Source: Epiperipatus broadwayi | Lineage: Eukaryota > Onychophora > Udeonychophora > Euonychophora > Peripatidae | Assembly (NCBI GenBank): GCA_028023455.1 | Contig: JAQFVV010000072.1 | Location: 3,988,501-4,052,500, forward strand | Direction: 5' to 3' | DNA length: 64,000 bases | Shown: piece after piece, positions 49,096 through 60,948 of the stretch | Layout of the letters: every line of letters starts with the position of its first letter | Numbering within the stretch: position 1 is the first letter of the stretch | Program-made: the position numbers and the translations under genes | The notes under the pieces: generated by a model | What the model was told of the DNA's origin: nothing | What the model saw: only the letters and a program-made list of their open reading frames with translations | Database searches by the model: none

Positions 49096-50171
49096 CAGTG
49101 GTCTTCAACCCTTGATCCGTGGACCCGCGCCAATCAACAGAAGTTTTCTGCCAGTCCGCACTAGACTAGACTGGACTGGCAGGAAAATTTGTAATAACAA
49201 AATAATAAGATTTTAAACCTTTAATTAATATAAACAATTTTTATTTATAATCAAAATTTTATTTAAATTATTAGATAATACTATAATTACTAAATAACAA
49301 TCAAAGGAATTTATCTGAAAATGCAATCTTTAAAAGACAAAGCGTCAATCTCATGATAATTTCACCCTCATTGTATGTCAATTTCTATACCTAGTAGGCA
49401 TTTCTGTATTGCATCAGCTCATTTATTGGTAACATATAGCAAAATTCTTTATTGCAATTGTATCTTTTTATTTTGTATGTGACATTTCTTCTTGAAATTG
49501 TAAACTTCACAAAATGGAGACAGATCATTGATGATGATTTCTCTTCATTGAGAACATAAATCTATTATCTTTTTTTTTTTTTTAGCAAAATGACATCTTT
49601 ATAGTGAATGTTTTATTTCTATGTGACACTTTTCCAAAACACCTTTTCGTTCAGTTTCTTTTTTTAATTGGGTAAAAATGAGATTAAAATAACACCAGAT
49701 TCAAAATTAAAAAAAGAAGAATGTTTTTTATTATACAAACTCCATATATATATATAACTTCATCTTGTATATTTAACATTAAATGCAGATATTATATTTA
49801 TCATAATCATTGTCATGTAATTACACTAGCTGTGATATTTCCCAACATTCAGGTGAATAACATTTTATTTTTGCATGTTGTAACAATGAAATAATAAACG
49901 TAGCAATGCAGGCACATTAATGAGAACATACAGTTTTCTGTAACAGTATGATTGTGCAACTCAAGAAAGAGTGTTCAGCATGTGAAGATAAGCAACACCA
50001 TTACAATACACAGTAACTAGTGTGTTGTTTTAGTCAGTTATAACAAGTATGCTCATCGAAGGCTAAGCAGTTTAAATCTTTAAGAAAATTTATCTGTAGA
50101 CTCCTGCCAGTCTGTGAAATCTTATCCTTATTTTTGCTGCTCCGCAGGTGCGAAAAGGTTGAAGACCACTG
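49096..50171. mobile_element. Non-autonomous hAT element (1,076 bp)
   Basis: Terminal inverted repeats begin CAGTGGTCTTCAACC on both sides (49,096-49,110 and complement at 50,157-50,171), the hAT-type CAGTGGT- end. The 8-bp GTCTAAAC occurs immediately outside at 49,088-49,095 and 50,172-50,179, a perfect target-site duplication of hAT length. The subterminal parts hold CCAGTC-GC and its complements. No transposase frame is present, so it depended on an enzyme from elsewhere. Confidence 0.95.
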
Positions 50172-50179
50172 GTCTAAAC

Positions 50180-52184
50180 AACTGTAATTTTTTTCATCCA
50201 GCTGGGGCTTGCATCAGATATAAATCTGAGGCAGCCTTATTTTGCAGGCATATTGGTACACAACAGGTCTCATAACATATTATCATGACTGAATTTCAGT
50301 ATTAATAAAAAAAATGACAGATAACAAAACGAATGGCTTTGACTAAACATACAGAGTTAGGCCTACATATATAGACCAGTGTGACAAAATTCAAAATTGC
50401 ATATCAGATGCATAGAAAAGTAGTAGCTGAAGCAATTATTAAATTTACTGAGCATAATACAATGTGACAGTATACTTACTTGAAACCAGTAAAGAGAGGG
50501 TTCAAATAATAGGTTTGCACAGATGGATTTGTGCACCATATGTAGTTGTACATATGTAAAAATATTTATGATGTTAGCCAGTATCTGCATATGTAAGCTA
50601 TGCTTTTAATGGCTTTACAGTTGTCTGCCTAAAAAGGGGACGGGGTGAAAATTTTTTGGCAGTGTGAAGTCAACTGCAAACATTATCAGAGGCTGCTTTA
50701 TTGCTTAACAACTAAAATTATTATAACTGATGTACCACTTCAAATTGTACCTCATTTAGTTTCTTTAGAAGTATCGAATGATGTACCAGCTCCACCCAAT
50801 ATTCTTCTCTGTAGATGCTTATACTTTGTGATCAGAATAGGAGGAATCACGAATAATTCTGTAGAATAAGTTATATAAGTATTTTTATTTATATGTTTAT
50901 TCTTTTGCTGCATAGTTACAGTAACATTTTATGATACATATGCAGTGCAGAATAAAATCTTTTGTTCAAATGTGAAAAGTAAAATAGATAATAAAAAGAG
51001 AGTTATTATTCTCCACATTGCACTAAATCTAAACCTTTTTCTTTTCTTTTACCTATACAATGTATTGAATATGAGCTACTTACAACTTGAGAAGCGCTAA
51101 GATTAAAATTATTCATCTCTCATTCTCTCTTCAATCATTACACGCAAACACCTACAAGCAAGAATTTCTTGTGGATGCTTCTAGGAAAAATGAAACATTA
51201 ATATCTCAATTCTTGATGTTTTGGAATTATGAAATTTTCAAAGGTAAAATATGTTACATGTCATTTTATTGGAAATTTTATATGGAATGAATGTATTAAT
51301 TAAAAAAAAATATATAGTAAAATTTATGTATTAAAATTTAGATATTCTGAAGAAACATAAAAATAATAATTTTAAAGAATGTTAAAATATTTTTTGCTAT
51401 TATTATTTTGAATGTGTAATGACTATATTTTTTTAGCTTTATTATATTCCTTGGTATTTTATATTTAGGATAACTTACACTACATGATTTTGCATAAAGT
51501 TAAATGAAGTTGTTTTAAAAATTGGGTCCTAACTAAATTCTGCAAAACATTTAATATGGCTACCATGATGATGAAATGGTTAAGCTGAAATAAACATATT
51601 AATTACACTGTGTATATTACAATTTAAAATAATATAAAAAAATTGTTTATCTTTTCAGCTTTAATATATAAAGGTGGCTATAGAAAGGAATTTGATGTTT
51701 ACTAAAAGGAAACTTAGATTCCTTTTTGAGGTCTTAAAGACACTGAGCAGAGCAAATTCCTAATGTCCATTTTTACCATTGCAAACTAGTTACTATGTGA
51801 TTGATTGTTCATATGGGGAACATAGTTAAATTATCATCATAAACCAGTCAATACCATGATCTTTTTTCTCAACTGATAATTCTTAAATAAAATGATCAAG
51901 TTTTCTTGAAAGCAAAATAAATGTCTGTGAGAATAATCTTTTCTGTATAGATTGAAAGACAATTACAATCATGGCAAACCAAAACTAAATTATGATTCTT
52001 ACACCCAGAAGGTTGCAAAGTCACTAACCAAAGCAGTGATTGGCAGCTAAAGACAAAAGATGATAAGAAACCTTTGGTTTAGTATCCTGGCTGCTATTTA
52101 ATGAGACATTTTAATTAAAGAGCTACAATGGCAGATCACTTTCTGGTGAAGTAAGTTTGCACTAAGAAAAATTGTCTGGTATCA
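50180..52184. other. A+T-rich non-coding DNA
   Basis: No gene is convincing. Short open frames near 50,363-50,590, 50,645-50,869 and 51,087-51,290 have no recognised domain. The last part may hold the unreadable 5' end of the RTE-like fossil. Confidence 0.45.
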
Positions 52185-54660
52185 AGTTGAACATTGATGA
52201 TCTTTCTGAAGTTAGAAGAAAAGATAAAGTGAAAATTGATTTAAAAAATGGAAATAAACTTTACTATAAATACACAAATATAAAAACTCTAAGTGCAGTA
52301 GGATTCATACCAATGCTGACAATTTAGATAAATGTACCATCAAATTCACATTGCGATATAAGAAAAAAGGGATATTTATATGGATGTACAAGTGCTTTTG
52401 ATCAAATCAAACTCCATTTCAAAATGATCACTGGAAACTTTAATGCAGAATTGATAAATTTGGTTGGGGTGACATAAACAAAAGAACACAGACTTGTGGA
52501 AATTGCAGAAAAATAAAAACAGTATAGTATGAAATCTTTCTACATGGAAGCATCCAAATGAAGGACAGCAGAATTGGATTATACTTTGACTAGGAGAAAA
52601 TATGTACTTAAAGATTTTAATGTTCATGACAGATTCAATACAGAAAATAATCATCAATTACTAAGATGTAAAAAATATGTTAATGCAAAACCAAAGAGGT
52701 GAAATCTATTATGAAATATAGTATTAAGAGTTAATATTTCTAACCTGCATTAACATCCAATAACCTGCAAATCATTTCAAAATATTAAAAAGACTTTTGA
52801 AAATGATTTGATTTGATTGAAATTAATAAGAAGATAATTGATATTCAATTAAGAACTGCAAAAGAAATAGCTGGTATAATAAATTTAAAAAACTTACCAA
52901 TAAATTTTCTACCAAGACAAGACAATGAATGAAGAAAGGAAAGAATGTAATTTTAAAAATGATTTATTAAAAAGGATTGAATATTTAAAATTTTGTAAAA
53001 TAGTACAAAAAAGAGTTAATAATAACATTAAATAAATATAATCGAGAATTGGCAAGAGACGCTATAGAAGATCGGTGTTGGAAGAAAAGTCATTTCAACA
53101 ATAAAAAGAAAACATGAAACTATTATTTAAAAGAGAGATGACATCATACAATATGTGGAAGAGTTCTACAAAGAATGATATAGTAATAAAGAATAAAAAT
53201 TTTCAACAAGTCTATGTCTGAATTGCCAAGTATTTTAAATGAAGAGGTGAGGTGTGCAATTAAATCTATGAAGAAGATAAAAACTTTAAGAAATGGTGGA
53301 ATTGTAATCGATATCTTTAAAAAAGCAGGTGAAGAAATAAGAAAATTCTTGGTGAAAATTACAACCACATATCTAAATAATAAAGATGTATCTGATGATT
53401 GGAAAAGTACAGTAGCAATATTGATATTTATGAAAGGTATCAAAGAAGACATTAGAAATTAAAAATCTATACGTTTTCTATCAGCTCCATATAAAATCTT
53501 TACCAACATAATTATAATTCATTTACAATAAATTTTGGATTCCAACCAACCAAAAAAATAAAACAAGTTGGATTTAAAAAGAATTTTAGCACAATGGATC
53601 ATGACCAAGTATTGAGAGGGTTATATAAAAAAAGCAATAAATATTAGTTGTCATTATGCTTTGATTTGTAAGTTATGAAAGGCCTTTGAGTCCCTAAGCA
53701 TTTTCACAGTGATTGTAAAGTAATGGATAACCAAAATGAAGACCCAAGATATTATCATATTCTGAAGAATATTTATCAAAATGCAACAGTAATGAGACTG
53801 CATGTTGATATTAAAATTAATAGAAAAAAATGTATGCTAGGGTGATTCTATATCTCCCTGTTTTACAGAAGTTTACAAGAAGTAAATTGTGGGTTAAGAT
53901 GGGAAATTAAGGGAATAAAACTAAATGGAATTATTTAAGTCATCTAGATATTGCAGATCATGAGATTGTTGTTGTTTTTTTTTTGCACATAAGGCTTCAG
54001 AGATTCAGAAAATGTAGAAATTATTAGATGAAAGTAAAAAAATAACATTAAAAACAAATACTAACATAAGATAATAATAAATAGATTTTCTCAAAAAAAA
54101 AGTAATAAAGATTGATAATCTTGAGTTAGAAATATCTTGGTCAGATTATTAATACAGATGAAAACATAATGGATGAAATTAATCATAGAACCAAAGTTGG
54201 ATGGAGTACCTTTGAATAGAAATAGCTTAGTATTAAAAGAAGTATGCCAATGTGTTTAGATGTATTTGATCAGTTCTTACTTATATATCTGAGACTTCCA
54301 CACATAACAGAAGAGTAATACAGGACTTCAGATTACTTCAATAATTATGGAAAAAATTATGTGAGTTGTAAAAAAAAGAGACTGAAAACAAAATACATGA
54401 TGAGAGCCCAAGCTAATATTAATGACATAATTGAAAGAATTAAGAAACTGCAATGGAGCTTAGATGCACATATTACTAGAAGAGATGATAATGAACTGTT
54501 GATGTTTATAACTCAAGAGATTATAAAAAAAATCTAGAAAAATAACCCAAAATGTGAGATGAATGAATGAAATAATGAAGTTTGCTGATGTGATGTGGAG
54601 AAAAGATTATGGATCAGAGAAAGGTATTAAATTGGAGATCATAATTCTGCAGTGAATCAA
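52185..54660 (+). pseudogene. RTE-like LINE fossil (endonuclease plus reverse transcriptase)
   Basis: The ordered, multiply frame-shifted remains of one polyprotein. Endonuclease: DLSEVRRKDKV (about 52,190), AVGFIP (about 52,293), TGNFNAE (about 52,430, the GDFNA motif), ELDYTLTRRKYV (about 52,570) and NNHQLLRCK (about 52,645, the SDH motif). RT: a finger region in the 53,214-53,462 frame (SELPSILNEEVRCAIKSMKK...DDWKSTVAIL), then SAPYKIFTNI, QPKK...VGFKKNFSTMDHDQV, KAFES (about 53,683) and YQNATV-type text. The thumb and C terminus continue to a VKKRD and KKLQWSL stretch near 54,370-54,460. This matches the endonuclease-reverse transcriptase family called RTE/BovB-like. More than a dozen stops make it inactive. 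Confidence 0.8.
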
Positions 54661-54701
54661 TAATGATTAAAGATGATGATACATATACCACATAAGGGTA
54701 T

Positions 54702-54713
<12 letters not shown>

Positions 54714-54790
<77 letters not shown>
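54714..54790. repeat. Compound (CT)n(AT)n microsatellite
   Basis: About 12 CT units pass into about 26 AT units directly after the RTE-like fossil. It may have grown from that element's 3' tail or target site. Confidence 0.98.
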
Positions 54791-54793
<3 letters not shown>

Positions 54794-54923
54794 TGCTAGA
54801 ACATGAGTACATTTTCTGGAAGTACAAGAAACTCCATACTCTGAAAATTGTAACTAAAATATAGTTCTTATATAAGTGAATTTGTAAATCATAAAAATTA
54901 AAAGTATCATTACAAATATTTTT

Positions 54924-55029
54924 TTTTTCATATGGCATAGCATCGGCCGGGACGCGAACCCACAACCGTCTGCAACCAACTACTTGCTTGCATGGCAGCC
55001 GCGATACCTCTCGGCTAACAACGCAAGAC
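54924..55029 (-). mobile_element. tRNA-derived SINE, copy 3, with target-site duplication
   Basis: On the minus strand: A box TTAGCCGAGAGG, a tRNA-like body with a long extra arm (GCAGACGGTTGTGG), a good B box GGTTCGCGTCC, then CGGCCGATGC, CATATG and an A run. TACAAATATTTTT is duplicated at 54,911-54,923 and 55,030-55,042. The A-run end lies on the left, consistent with minus orientation. It is the best-preserved copy for promoter boxes. Confidence 0.9.
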
Positions 55030-55042
55030 TACAAATATTTTT

Positions 55043-55860
55043 GTGACCTACAATGGTATGGTTAACAGAAAACATCTTTTACATAAGATATTTCAATCCT
55101 TATTAAGTAGACACCATATCTTCTCTTCCATTGTATACAATCCAATTAACAAAAAACAATCATGAAAATATCTGGCACTTTATTAAGTTAATACATTTAG
55201 ACAATTCACATTTGTCTTATTAAAAAAAAATTCCACCCAATGATTCACTCATTTATCGTGATGCTTTCCTTGAATATATTAATTTTCATTTCATCATTAA
55301 TCTCTGATAATGAAACTTTCCAATGATAATCACTAATACTTTCTTAATAATGGAGCTGCTGACAAAAAAAAAAAAAAAAAAATTTTTTCCTTCTCTGGAT
55401 TAGTTCACTTTCGCTAAGATCAATATTATATGGAGAAAACTATCAGAAAGTATAACATATAAATGTGTTCTACAAATCTTATAAAATGCAGGATTGCTAG
55501 AAATTCATACCACCTGAATGCATCTAATAATAATTTCTTGCATGAAACCACATGAGAATTTGAGGTGGCTAGGAGTCAAGGTTATAAATCTATAATTTCG
55601 ATTCACACCCGTTGAAACATATAAATAAAATCACATTTAGATATGGGGATTGAAAATTTTGTAGTATATCTAAGTAATGATGCATGATTAGGAAAAAAGG
55701 CAGGAATTAGATTAATAATATTCATGCTCGTATTTAGCAATTGATATACTTATCTTCAATTAACTTTAACATTTATACCTGGGCTAAAAATTAAATAATA
55801 ATTTCTACCCCAATAAATGACAAAGATCTTCAAACTGATTTATTTAGAAGATATCAAAAT
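55043..55860. other. A+T-rich non-coding DNA
   Basis: No gene or bounded repeat is supported. An A17 run lies near 55,365-55,381. Confidence 0.5.
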
Positions 55861-56310
55861 ATAGGGGATTTGAATTCAGACTTTCAAGTACCTGTCAACT
55901 ATTCACAATATCTCATACCACTATACACATGACCACACACATGTAGAAAAGATATTCACCAATAGATGTATTTCGTGCTAAACCAGCACTTATCAGTTGG
56001 TCCAGATTATCATCTACCACACACATATATAATCAGTTCAGTTTATATTAAAATAGCAAATCTTCACACTTTAATGGATAGGTTTCAATCTACTCCAACC
56101 TCCAACTCTTCAGCCATCCATACCCCTAAAAATATGATGATGAAATGCCCAAATCCCATGCTAATGCCATTATTGCCATGTCCATGTTGACCTCAAGTCA
56201 CTCTCCACCCTCATGTATAGGACCTTATCCATTTAAATACATAGAAACAGGATGGGCAGCATGCAGGCGTAATGTGTAAATATTTGAAATACAGGCACTC
56301 TTCGCATACC
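55861..56310 (+). repeat. Family B repeat, copy 3 (longest clean copy)
   Basis: Starts ATAGGGGATTTGAATTCAGA, then ACACATGACCACACACATGT, AACCAGCACTTATCAGTTGG, AGTTTATATTAAAATAGC, CCATGTCCATGTTGACCTCA, TGTATAGGACCTTATCC and CAGGATGGGCAGCATG. The next copy begins about 468 bp later in the same orientation, so the two are arranged in tandem. Confidence 0.8.
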
Positions 56311-56324
56311 TGAAGCCTAATTGT

Positions 56325-56545
56325 AAATATAGGGGATTTGAAATCAGACTTTCAAGTACCCGTCAACTATCCACACTATCTCACACCACTGATATACATG
56401 ACCACACAATGTAGAAAAGATAAATAATCACCAATACACGTATTTCGTGCTGAACCAGAAATCATCAGTTGGTCCAGATTATCATCTCTCAGACATATAT
56501 ATAATCAGTGTTCAGTTTATATTAAGATAGCGAATCTTCATACTT
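56325..56545 (+). repeat. Family B repeat, copy 4 (truncated)
   Basis: Repeats the first half of copy 3 (GGGGATTTGAAATCAGAC to CTTCATACTTTAA) and then breaks off near 56,545. Confidence 0.8.
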
Positions 56546-57477
56546 TAAAGATATCACATGTCAGCGCGCGCATTTGTAAATTGAATTCTAGTAAGATATG
56601 TCTTATGGTTCAATAACAAAGTAATTTCATAAAAACTTCAAAAAAAATTCTTCCTTCATAGATATGATGTACATCAGATATATATTTACTCACAAGCAAG
56701 CGACTCTATCCACCGGGTCATCTTTTCATTACGCTCATATTTATGAATATTTTACCTCTGTGCACAAGGTAGCAAAACTGCCCAGAAATGATTAACTTCC
56801 ACTAATTATGATCTAAACTTGCCTTAAGATTAAATTTCACGCGTGCACATACACATACGCACATAAAAAGCAGCAACTACAGGTATATTTGCAAAGTTAT
56901 AAGAATAAAAATCTCTGATCCATGCAATGTTTGTTTCAATGATGTAATTTTTCATATTATTTTTTAAAAGAATCAAAAACAAGAAACAAAAGAAATGTTT
57001 AAAACAATGTAATTCTAGATGTTTTAGAATCTATTATTACATATGTTTTATGTGAAATTTAAAAACCATAAAGTTTTACTTGTTTAAGGAAATTCTATCC
57101 AGGAAGAAATAGTATAAATGTAAATAACAGAAAAAAAATTTACATAAAAGATTTAGAAGACCAAAACAGATCAAAACATGTTTGTTTGCTTCTTTCCTCT
57201 TTTTTTTTTTGTCTTCCTTTTTCAGAAATACAATTGTATAACTAACTTTTTTTTAAAATACATATATATGTAAGCAACCGTCATCATACATTTATAATGT
57301 AAATAATTTAAGTTATGGGTGTGTGTATATATATGCTATTGGCGTTACAGTTCAATTTATCAAATGACGTGGAAGTAGATATAAGTAAACTGTCAGTAAA
57401 CATCAAATGTAGAATAAGCCCACCTACTCTTGAGATTTGATCGTATGTAAATATACCATTTACTGTCATCATTTATA
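56546..57477. other. A+T-rich non-coding DNA
   Basis: No gene is supported. Short TA-rich runs lie near 57,261-57,270 and 57,325-57,334. Confidence 0.5.
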
Positions 57478-57830
57478 AATATCGGGATTTGAACTTGGAC
57501 TTTCAAGTCCCTTCACTATCCACACTATGTCATATTACTGATACACATGACCACCCACATGCAGAAAAGATAAATAATCACCAATATAAATATTTTGTGC
57601 TAAACCAGCACTCATCAGTTGGTCCAGATTACCATCTCCCATACATATATATAATCAGTGCTCAGTTTATATTAAGATAGCAAACCCTTATACTTTAATG
57701 GCCAGGCTTCAATCTACTACTACCTCCAACTCTTCAGCCATTCATACCATTGAAAATCTGATGATAGAATTCCCAAATCCCATGCTGATGCCAATATTGT
57801 TATCATGCCCATGTTGACCTAAAGTAACCA
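57478..57830 (+). repeat. Family B repeat, copy 5
   Basis: Starts ATCGGGATTTGAACTTGGAC, follows the order of copy 3 through CCATGTTGACCTAAAGT, and then stops where a short inverted-repeat element begins. Confidence 0.8.
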
Positions 57831-57833
57831 TTT

Positions 57834-57971
57834 ATATATACTAACGTAATTTCAAGACAATTATCAGTTATTCTGAGGGTGAATCTTATATTTAATACCT
57901 CTTAATGTAAAATTAATTTTCAATGATTTCAAAATAACTTATGGTTGTCTTGAAATTACATTAATATATAT
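57834..57971. mobile_element. Small MITE-like element (138 bp)
   Basis: 57,834-57,860 and 57,945-57,971 are inverted complements (TAATTTCAAGACAA core, with ACTAACG / ATTAATG differences). It directly follows family B copy 5. TA-rich ends suggest a TA target, but the exact edge is unclear. Confidence 0.65.
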
Positions 57972-58510
57972 ATATATCATGCTCTATGTATAAGAATATG
58001 TCATTAAATGTTATGCTTATATACAATCAAAGCGAAAATATGTGGACTTATTCTATATTTTACATTTACTGATAGCTTACATATAGCTGGTACTTCCGCA
58101 TTATTTTATCTACATTCGAGCTGATAAAAGTTTATATCTAGTTCAATGGATAGTGAAATTACATATGTATATAGTAAGTAAATATTCAACTAATGTACTG
58201 CATTTTTCCTTGTGTGAGTTTAAATGTGGTACTTCAAACGTAATTTATTAATAAATTGTATATACTAGCATATTAATATTATATATATATTTGACATAAA
58301 ATGTGATACTTTTTACAGAATGTTTAACATTATTCATTTAAAAATAAATGTAATGCATATTTACATTCTTTTCAACTGGATTGTTAAATTTTCAAACTTA
58401 AATATATATATATTCTAAACAGTAATTTTATTATAAATAATATATCGATAATAAGTATTGAATAACTGACATTTTTTAAAAAAGTGTGCTTACTTATTTA
58501 TAATAAATAA
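57972..58510. other. A+T-rich non-coding DNA
   Basis: No supported gene or repeat beyond short TA runs. Confidence 0.5.
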
Positions 58511-58543
58511 TAGCAACAACAACAACAACAACAACAACAAAAA
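58511..58543. repeat. (CAA)n microsatellite
   Basis: About ten CAA triplets just upstream of the truncated LINE. Confidence 0.95.
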
Positions 58544-58570
58544 AGAAACCAAATTGAAAACAATAAGTTT

Positions 58571-59638
58571 TTGTCAGTTTTTCTTTTTAAAAAATGTGTT
58601 GGATTTAAAACTACAAAATCGCTTATTTTAAGAAGTTTTGGGTATTATGGTGGAAGAGATGGAAGTAAAAAAATTTGGAATTATATTAAAAGGAGAAATG
58701 TAGGGGAGAGAGAGTTAGTATTACTAGATGATGAGGGAATTGAGTGTAGTTCTAGAGAAGATTTAGAGAGAATCTTAAATAGTTATGTAATGAATATAGA
58801 AAAGATGTTAGATGTGAATGATAGAATATTAGAAAATATGAAAGAATATAGTAATGGGAATATTAGTTTTTCAGAAAATGAACTAAATGAGGTAGAGAAG
58901 AAATTGAAAAGTGGGAAGGCAAGAGGTTTAGATGGATGGGCAGCAGAGATGGTAATGAATTTAGGATATAGGGCAAAAGTAAAGTTATTATCCTGTTTTA
59001 ATAAAATGGCACAGAATAGAGTTTTCCCAAGTAGTTGGAGTAATACAAGAGTAAGGTTATTATTTAAAGGAAAGGGTAAGGATCATAGAAAGTTGAATAA
59101 TTATAGACCGATAGCGGTAACATCAGTTTTATATAAAGTTTTCTCGTATATGGTGGCTAGTAAAGTTGTAAAATGGATGGAAGGGAATAATGTAGTGGGT
59201 GAAATGCAAGGAGGTTTTAGATTAGATAGGCGTATAGGAGATAGTTTATTTGTAGTTACACAACTTATGGATATGAGTAGGAATGCAGATAAACAGTTAT
59301 ATGTGAGTTTTATAGATATAGAGAAGGCATATGATAGAGTAAATAGAAATAGATTATGGATAAGTTTAGCAAATTTGGGAATGGATGAAGCTTTAATAGA
59401 TATTATTAAGAAATTATATGAAAATAATTATTATATATATCAATTAGAGAATATAGAATCAATTAAAGTTAAAAATGGTGTGGGACTAAGGCAAGGATGC
59501 CCTATGTCACCTATTTTGTTTGTGTTGTATTTGAGTGAAATGGAAAGAGCAATAGAAAGATTAGGAAGAGGGATAGAGATACCATTAATAGGTAGTAAGG
59601 GAGTATATATTTTGTCAGGTCTTTTTTTTTGCAGATGA
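58571..59638 (+). pseudogene. LINE reverse transcriptase, first part
   Basis: The RT would copy the element RNA at the nicked target. Motifs in order: KARGLDGWAAEMV (about residue 116), RLLFKGKG and LNNYRPIAVTSVLYKVFSYM, EMQGGFRLDRR, the motif A aspartate in LYVSFIDIEKAYDRVNR (about 239-255), and motif B GLRQGCPMSPILFVLY. The catalytic FADD motif should follow at once. Here the frame runs off in a T9 tract (59,622-59,630) and stops at 59,638, so a one-base indel breaks the enzyme at the active site. The first ~20 residues may be non-element sequence. No N-terminal endonuclease. Confidence 0.93.
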
Positions 59639-59645
59639 TATATTT

Positions 59646-60587
59646 TTGTGTGCAGAAAAAAGAGAAGATATGGAAGTTATGTTGAGGACATGTGCAAGGG
59701 TGGGTAAAGAGATGGGGATTAAATTTAGTGAAGAAAAATCAAATATAATGATGGTTAATACTGAGGAAAGAGAAGATGTAGAATTTTTATTGGGAGATAT
59801 TAAGTTAAGTGTGGTGAATAGATATAGTTATTTGGGTATTATTTTAAGTAATCAGAAAAATTATTTGGATGAATGGGAGAAAAAATTGATAAATGAAGCA
59901 AAGAAAAGAAAGGGATTGATAAAGAAATTAACAGTATTTTCATATAATAAATATGATGTAGCTAGAATTATATGGAAAGGAGTTGCAGTAGCAGGGTTAA
60001 CATATGGTAATGATGCATTATATGTTAGTAAAAAGATATTAGATTATTTAGAAAAAGCTCAAAGGGAAGTAGGAAGACATGCATTGGATGCAGAAGTATG
60101 GACAGCAAGGGAGGCAATTCAAGGAGAAATGGGATGGTCAAGTTTTCATATGAGAGATGCAAAAAGTAAAATGAAAATGTTTGGCAGATTGCAGTTTATG
60201 GATAATAAAAGAATAGCTAAAATAGTATTTAATTGGGTTATGAGTAAAGGGCAGGTAACAAGATGGGTGAGAAAGGTAATGCGCTATGCAAAAGATTTGG
60301 ATAAAGAATTTATATCAGTATATTTGTACAAAAGATGGGATGATTGTGTTAAGAGGATTATTGAGTGTTATAGTAGTAAGGAATGGGATAAAAGAATAAA
60401 TTTATTAATAAAGACTAGGGAGTTAGAGAGATGGAGAAATAGTATGGAGAGTAAAAAGAGTTTAAATATATATAGAAATAAACAGAATATTAGGTGTGAG
60501 TTAATATATGATAATAGTAAGGAAAGTAGTTTATTGTTTAAGGCTCGAACGGGATCTTTAGTTACAAAAGAATATACATGTAAATGA
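59646..60587 (+). pseudogene. LINE reverse transcriptase, thumb and downstream part
   Basis: This continues the RT in another frame. The FADD residues are encoded across the break just upstream; then LCAEKREDMEVML, INFSEEK-type text (IKFSEEKSN), YSYLGIIL (the thumb-region YLG), and later EAIQGEMGWSSFHMRDAKSK, a block that reminds me of LINEs from ticks and other chelicerates. It ends at 60,587 with SLVTKEYTCK and a stop overlapping the next frame's ATG (ATGA at 60,584-60,587). The first codon listed is internal. Confidence 0.9.
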
Positions 60588-60853
60588 AAAATATGGGTGA
60601 TTTATTTTGTAAATTATGTAAGGAAGGAATTGAAAATATTAGGCATTTGTTAATTGAATGTAAATGTTTGAAAACAGAAAGGGTACATATAATGAAGTTG
60701 TGGAAAAATAAATATGAAAAGAGTGATTATACAGAAAGTGAATTATTGGTTTTTATGCTGGGTTTGGGAAAAGATAAGGGGGATTTAGATATAAAGGTTA
60801 TAGAGTTGACAAAAATTATGTTGTGGAAATGGGATAGAGCAGATTATGGGTAA
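60584..60853 (+). pseudogene. LINE C terminus with CCHC zinc finger
   Basis: Contains CKLCKEGIENIRHLLIEC, a C-x2-C-x8-H-x4-C finger of the kind at the end of many LINE RT proteins, thought to bind nucleic acid. It is joined to the previous frame by a one-base shift at 60,584-60,587 and ends with a stop at 60,853, about 95 bp before the pentanucleotide tail. I take it as the natural C terminus rather than a separate gene. The overlap ATGA could mimic termination-reinitiation, but an indel is simpler. Confidence 0.88.
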
Positions 60854-60948
60854 ATTTAGAGTGGGGAATGTAAAAGAAAGTGGCTAACAGGTTTATCTGG
60901 GCATAATTGCTGAGATATTCTTGACTTCGTTTAAGGAGAAGCCATAAT

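Noticed and set aside
53144-53452. 102-codon minus frame
   Set aside because: Antisense shadow of the RTE-like RT remnant on the plus strand.
54657-54965. 102-codon minus frame
   Set aside because: Translation of the (CT)n(AT)n microsatellite and the SINE.
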